A program made the position numbers and the translations under genes. The notes below the pieces were generated by a model that did not search any database, was not told the DNA's origin, and worked only from the letters and a program-made list of their open reading frames with translations. From Desulfobulbus sp. (GTDB lineage: Bacteria > Desulfobacterota > Desulfobulbia > Desulfobulbales > Desulfobulbaceae), in contig JAQUEZ010000204.1 in NCBI GenBank assembly GCA_028684915.1, forward strand, positions 1 through 10,802: a DNA stretch of 10,802 bases, in the 5' to 3' direction. This document shows positions 6,734 through 10,802 of this stretch, in pieces (the first letter of the stretch is position 1; every line of letters starts with the position of its first letter).

Positions 6734-7445
6734 GAAGAAAACAGTCTTGTATGAAAAAGTCGTTGCCGGTGGATGGAACTGGTCCCACATCGTCAAGCGG
6801 GGCACCGCCATCCGCATCGAGGATATGGAAGGCGGGGCCAATGTTTCGGCCCTGTTCTACAACGGAGCCAACACCAGCGAGCGCTACAACATGGGGGACA
6901 CGTTGAAGATTCAACATATTTCTTCCCTGCATAAATACCATTGCATCTACTCGGATATGGGACGAATCCTCATGTCGATTGTCGATGAGAGCCTGGGGTG
7001 GCACGACGTGATTTGCGGGGTTTCCGATGCAGCACTGATCGAAAAACGTTTCGGTCAAAAAACGTATCAGGAGGCGCACAACGATTTTTTCCGTAATGGC
7101 TACGATTCACTCCTGATCGAGATGGCCAAGCACGGCCTGGGGCGGCGGGATTTCACCGAGACCATCAATTTTTTCAGCAAAGTTGCTGTGGATGCGGAGG
7201 GCAATTTGGCCTTTCAGGAATCGTATTCCCGGCCGGGTGATTTTGTCGAATTACGGGCGGAGATGGACACCTTGCTCGTGCTCGATGCTGGGATGCATCC
7301 GCTCAATCCCTCGCCTGCCTATCTGCGTAAGCCGGTGCGGATTACGATTTTTCCCTGTGCACCGGCAAAGGGTGATGACCCCTGCCGTCTGTTCTGCCCG
7401 GAAAATGAACGCGGCTTTATAAATACCGCCGACTATTACTGCTAA
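6720..7445 (+). CDS. DUF1989 urea carboxylase-associated protein 1, probable carboxyguanidine deiminase subunit
   Basis: This 241-residue protein belongs to the DUF1989 family found beside urea carboxylase genes. Paired with the next gene product it matches the characterised two-subunit carboxyguanidine deiminase (CgdAB), which converts carboxyguanidine to allophanate and ammonia. Shared family landmarks with the next protein are ERYNMGDT/ERYNAANT, a WHD or RHD motif, an NFF segment and ELRAEMD (177-183). Candidate metal ligands are His95 and Cys99 (GWHDVICG) and His120 (AHNDFF). By length (longer of the two) and position I take it as the type usually annotated UAAP1. Which CgdA/CgdB letter applies I cannot tell. 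The start at 6720 follows AAAGGAG with a 6-base gap; the frame is open back to 6699, but that start has no such site. A Cys-rich tail (PCRLFC and the terminal Cys) follows the last domain strand. Confidence 0.85.
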   Translation: MHQSEKKTVLYEKVVAGGWNWSHIVKRGTAIRIEDMEGGANVSALFYNGANTSERYNMGDTLKIQHISSLHKYHCIYSDMGRILMSIVDESLGWHDVICGVSDAALIEKRFGQKTYQEAHNDFFRNGYDSLLIEMAKHGLGRRDFTETINFFSKVAVDAEGNLAFQESYSRPGDFVELRAEMDTLLVLDAGMHPLNPSPAYLRKPVRITIFPCAPAKGDDPCRLFCPENERGFINTADYYC

Positions 7446-7469
7446 CTTGTTGGATCGCGAGGAAAGATC

Positions 7470-8123
7470 ATGCAGCAGACACTGAAACAAAGTGCACTCA
7501 ATCCGGAGCAGGCTCGTTATACCTATGCCATCCCTGCAGGAGATGGCTGGATGTATCCGCTCAACAAAGGTGAGATCCTGCGTATCACCGACCTGCATGG
7601 CAACCAGGCGGTGGACACTCTCTTTTTCAATGCCACCCGTACCGAGGAACGCTACAACGCCGCCAACACCATGCGCGAGCAGTCCAACGTCTATATCACC
7701 ACTGGTACAGAGATCCGTTCCAACGACAACAACGTTATGCTCACCGTGGTTGCCGATACCTGTGGCCGCCATGATACCCTGGGCAGTGCCTGCTCCTGCG
7801 AGAGCAATACTGCCCGTTACGGTTTGGAGAAGCGCTATATGCACTCCTGCCGCGATATCTTTATCAAGGCTCTGCTGGACTGGGGCCAGGGCATGGATAA
7901 GCGGGATCAGGTCTGCAATATCAATTTTTTCATGAATGTGCCGGTCAATCCGGAGGGTGGTTCCAACTTTGAGGACGGTATCTCCGAAGCTAACAAATAT
8001 GTGGAGTTGCGGGCGGAGATGGATGTGCTCGTCCTCATCTCCAACTGCCCCCAACTCAACAATCCCTGCAATGCCTATAACCCGACCCCGGTGGAAGTCC
8101 GGATCTGGCCCGCATACGAATAA
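7470..8123 (+). CDS. DUF1989 urea carboxylase-associated protein 2, probable carboxyguanidine deiminase subunit
   Basis: This 217-residue DUF1989 protein is a distant paralogue of the preceding gene product and its likely partner in a heteromeric carboxyguanidine deiminase. Landmarks are GNQAVDTLFFNA (44-55), ERYNAANT (60-67), GRHDTLGSACSCES (99-112), HSCRDIF (125-131), NINFFMNVP and ELRAEMDVLVLISNCPQ (179-195). Candidate metal ligands are His101, Cys108 or Cys110, and Cys127; the last aligns with His120 of the partner, so the two subunits differ at this position. Such asymmetry fits one catalytic and one supporting subunit, though which is which is not visible. GAGG lies 7 bases before the ATG. 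The gene sits 24 bp after its partner and 12 bp before the carboxylase. It is usually annotated UAAP2. Confidence 0.87.
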   Translation: MQQTLKQSALNPEQARYTYAIPAGDGWMYPLNKGEILRITDLHGNQAVDTLFFNATRTEERYNAANTMREQSNVYITTGTEIRSNDNNVMLTVVADTCGRHDTLGSACSCESNTARYGLEKRYMHSCRDIFIKALLDWGQGMDKRDQVCNINFFMNVPVNPEGGSNFEDGISEANKYVELRAEMDVLVLISNCPQLNNPCNAYNPTPVEVRIWPAYE

Positions 8124-8135
8124 GGAAGAAAAACG

Positions 8136-10802
8136 ATGTTTACCAAGGTGTTAGTTGCCAACAGAGGCGAGATTGCCTGCCGTATCCTCCGCACCCTTCG
8201 CAATATGGGGATTGGATCAGTTGCCGTATATTCCGAGGTCGATGACCACGCCCGCCACGTGCTCGAAGCAGATGAGGCCTACTTGATTGGGTCGGCTCCG
8301 GCTGCGCAGAGCTATCTTGACGGAGAAAAGATCCTGGCTATTGCCAGGGAGTGCGGAGCCGAGGCTATTCATCCGGGCTATGGCTTCTTGAGTGAGAATG
8401 CCGAGTTCTGCCGCCGGTGTGAGGAGGAGGGGATTGTCTTTATCGGTCCCACGGCCCTCCAGTTGGTCGATTTTGGTCTCAAACACCGGGCGAGAATGTT
8501 GGCCGCCACCTTTGAGGTGCCTTTGTTGCCGGGCTCGCCCCTGCTGGCAAGCGTCGAGGAGGCCCAAGCCCAGGCACAGCTGATTGGCTATCCGGTGATG
8601 TTGAAGAGCAGCGCCGGTGGCGGTGGTATTGGCATGGCCCTTTGTTCTACGGATCAAGAGCTGCTTGAGGCCTATGACCGCATCCGGCGGCTTTCGGAAA
8701 ACAACTTCAACGACACCGCACTCTACTTGGAAAAGTTCATCGAGCATGCCCGGCATGTGGAGGTGCAGATTTTTGGCGATGGGCAGGGCAGGGCGTTGGT
8801 ACTCGGCGACCGGGATTGCTCGGTGCAACGGCGCAATCAAAAGGTGGTTGAGGAAACCCCGGCGCCGGGACTCTCCGAGGCCTTGCGCCAGGATCTGCAC
8901 CAGACCGCCAAGCGACTGGCCCAAGGGGTCAGCTACCGTTCCGCGGGCACGGTGGAATTTGTCTATGATGCCGATGCGGCCACCTTCTATTTCCTTGAAG
9001 TCAATACCCGCCTGCAGGTAGAGCACTGTGTCACCGAAGAGGTCTACGGTGTCGATCTGGTGCAGTGGATGGTTGAACTCGCCGCAGGCGTTGAGCCGGA
9101 TTTTGCCGTTGCAACCAAAAATCCGCAAGGTGCGGCGATCGAGGTCCGGCTCTATGCCGAGGATCCGGGCAAAAACTACCAGCCGAGCTCCGGTGTGCTC
9201 ACCGAGGTTGTCTTCCCCCAGGACATTCGTCTGGAGAGCTGGGTGGTTCGAGGAACCGAGGTTAGTGCTTATTACGATCCGCTCCTGGCGAAGTTGATCG
9301 TTCACGGCCCGGACCGGGACGCCGCTGTGCAAGCATTGCAACGGGCTCTGGCCCAGACCAGACTTGCCGGACTGGAAACCAACCTGCTGCTCCTGCGTCA
9401 AATCGCTACCTTGCCTGCCTTTGTGCAGGGGCAATACACCACCCGAGTTCTCGACGGGCTTGTTTACCAGGCGCCCACCATCTCGGTTGATCTCCCTGGC
9501 ATGCAAACCACGGTGCAGGATTACCCCGGACGGCAAGGCTATTGGGCGGTCGGGGTGCCGCCTTCCGGACCGATGGATAGCCTCAACCATCGGTTGGCTA
9601 ACCGCATCGTTGGTAACGGTGAAGAGGCCCCAGCCCTGGAAATGACCGTGCAAGGCCCAACCTTGACCTTTCATGTGGACGCGGTCATCGGACTGACCGG
9701 CGCCGATATGAACGCCACCCTGGATGGCAAGCCGGTGGAACGCTTTCAGCCGGTTGCGGTGCAGGCCGGGTCTGTGCTCAGGATGGAGGTGGCCAAGGAG
9801 GGACAACGGGCCTACCTTGCTATTCGCGGTGGATTTGATGTGCCCCCGTACATGGGGAGTCGGGCAACCTTTACTCTGGGTAAGTTCGGTGGACATGCCG
9901 GTCGCAGTCTCAGGGCCGGTGATGTGTTGCGCATCGGCACCGAGATCGTGCGTGAACCGCAAGTATTGCCCCCTGCGCACCGGCCGCAATTTCCCTCCAC
10001 CTGGGAGATCGGGGTGCTCTATGGGCCTCATGGCGCCCCGGATTTCTTCACCGAAACCGACATGGAGAGCTTTTTTGCCACCGACTGGGAGGTACATTAC
10101 AACTCCTCGCGTACCGGCATCCGCCTCATCGGGCCCAGCCCGCAGTGGGCGAGGTCGGATGGAGGTGAGGCCGGTCTCCATCCCTCCAATATCCACGATA
10201 ACGCCTATGCCATCGGCGCGGTCGATTTTACCGGTGACATGCCGGTCATCCTTGGGCCGGACGGTCCGAGCCTCGGCGGTTTTGTCTGCCCAGTGACCGT
10301 GGTTCAGGCCGAACTGTGGAAGGTGGGCCAGTTACGCCCCGGTGACCGCATTCGTTTCAAACGACTCACGCTCAAGAAGGCCGAAGAGCTGGAATCCCGG
10401 CAAGAAACCTACATTCATAGCCTTGCTTGCCCTCTGGAACTGAGCCCGGGTGATCAGCAGTCCGAATTGGAACCGGCCATTCTTGCCGAGGCCCGCCATC
10501 ATGGGGACAAGGTGGTCTATCGGCGGGCCGGGGACAAGTATCTGCTGATCGAATATGGTGAGCTTGAGCTCGATCTTCGTTTGCGGCTCCATGTGCATGC
10601 CCTAATGCTGGCGATGGAGAAACGGCAGCTCACCGGTATCATCGATATCACGCCGGGTATCCGTTCACTGCAACTGCATTACGATAATCGGATTTTGCCG
10701 CTGACCGAGTTGCTGCACCTCTTGGAGACGCTTGAGCAGGAGATCGCCGGATTCGAGGAGTGGGATATCCCGGCACGGACTGTTTCTCTTCCCTTGAGCT
10801 GG
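8136..10802 (+). CDS. Biotin-dependent guanidine/urea carboxylase, 3' end beyond window
   Basis: Codons 1-889 of a carboxylase of about 1200 residues; the frame is open to the last base with no stop, so the gene is cut by the window and not broken. Domains in order are biotin carboxylase (1 to about 445), a PxpC/KipA-like carboxyltransferase half starting with ISVDLPGMQTTVQDYPGR (449 on), and the beginning of a PxpB/KipI-like half (about 770 on). The biotin carboxyl carrier domain with its biotin-lysine is expected beyond the edge. Biotin carboxylase motifs are HPGYGFLSE (79-87), the ATP-grasp glycine loop KSSAGGGGIGM (157-167), DCSVQRRNQK, and E288-N290-R292 with VEH (295-297). In the carboxyltransferase, Asp697 in VDFTGD occupies the position where, as I recall, Asp marks guanidine carboxylases and Asn urea carboxylases. 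It would make carboxyguanidine from guanidine, bicarbonate and ATP. AAGGAAG precedes the ATG. An allophanate hydrolase is expected next. Confidence 0.93.
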   Translation, partial: MFTKVLVANRGEIACRILRTLRNMGIGSVAVYSEVDDHARHVLEADEAYLIGSAPAAQSYLDGEKILAIARECGAEAIHPGYGFLSENAEFCRRCEEEGIVFIGPTALQLVDFGLKHRARMLAATFEVPLLPGSPLLASVEEAQAQAQLIGYPVMLKSSAGGGGIGMALCSTDQELLEAYDRIRRLSENNFNDTALYLEKFIEHARHVEVQIFGDGQGRALVLGDRDCSVQRRNQKVVEETPAPGLSEALRQDLHQTAKRLAQGVSYRSAGTVEFVYDADAATFYFLEVNTRLQVEHCVTEEVYGVDLVQWMVELAAGVEPDFAVATKNPQGAAIEVRLYAEDPGKNYQPSSGVLTEVVFPQDIRLESWVVRGTEVSAYYDPLLAKLIVHGPDRDAAVQALQRALAQTRLAGLETNLLLLRQIATLPAFVQGQYTTRVLDGLVYQAPTISVDLPGMQTTVQDYPGRQGYWAVGVPPSGPMDSLNHRLANRIVGNGEEAPALEMTVQGPTLTFHVDAVIGLTGADMNATLDGKPVERFQPVAVQAGSVLRMEVAKEGQRAYLAIRGGFDVPPYMGSRATFTLGKFGGHAGRSLRAGDVLRIGTEIVREPQVLPPAHRPQFPSTWEIGVLYGPHGAPDFFTETDMESFFATDWEVHYNSSRTGIRLIGPSPQWARSDGGEAGLHPSNIHDNAYAIGAVDFTGDMPVILGPDGPSLGGFVCPVTVVQAELWKVGQLRPGDRIRFKRLTLKKAEELESRQETYIHSLACPLELSPGDQQSELEPAILAEARHHGDKVVYRRAGDKYLLIEYGELELDLRLRLHVHALMLAMEKRQLTGIIDITPGIRSLQLHYDNRILPLTELLHLLETLEQEIAGFEEWDIPARTVSLPLSW

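Noticed and set aside
8217..10196. A 659-codon open frame on the minus strand
   Set aside because: It lies wholly inside the carboxylase gene in the opposite direction, reads as low-complexity His/Gly/Arg-rich sequence with no family features, and the plus strand shows a complete domain series.

Overview
The window reads as a chromosomal segment from an anaerobic Gram-negative bacterium, most likely a deltaproteobacterium (Desulfobacterota) of the Desulfobulbaceae type. This rests on moderately GC-rich genes separated by AT-richer gaps, a gap repeat whose ends (gatgacgtcgtaaaaa...) resemble repeats I associate with that group, and the protein style. The taxonomic call is inference. The dominant theme is guanidine: its export, uptake, sensing and breakdown as a nitrogen source.

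Layout. (1) 1-457: no convincing gene. It holds a 127-bp imperfect palindromic repeat element (322-448) and copies of a second short repeat. (2) 518-2317, plus strand: an LtaS/OpgB-type membrane phosphoglycerol transferase, probably unrelated to the rest. (3) 2349-2669, minus strand: a SugE/Gdx small multidrug resistance protein, the family of guanidinium/proton exporters. (4) 2670-3306: a 637-bp gap between the divergent exporter and importer genes, carrying two copies of the short repeat, a perfect 7-bp inverted repeat and a potential RNA hairpin. No known guanidine riboswitch was recognised. (5) 3307 to the window end, plus strand, one tight operon: ABC importer (periplasmic binding protein, permease, ATPase), a NikR-fold ribbon-helix-helix regulator, two DUF1989 proteins (urea carboxylase-associated proteins, the carboxyguanidine deiminase pair), and a biotin-dependent urea/guanidine carboxylase cut by the window edge after 889 codons.

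How it works together (inference from the characterised guanidine pathway). The NitT/TauT-type importer brings in the nitrogen compound. The carboxylase uses ATP, bicarbonate and biotin to make carboxyguanidine. The DUF1989 pair deiminates this to allophanate. An allophanate hydrolase, expected just downstream but not in the window, would release ammonia and CO2. The SugE/Gdx exporter would be the safety valve against toxic accumulation. The regulator lacks all four nickel ligands of classical NikR, so it probably senses something other than nickel, plausibly a pathway compound. The regulator and the unexplained leader region of the operon are the most interesting parts of the window.
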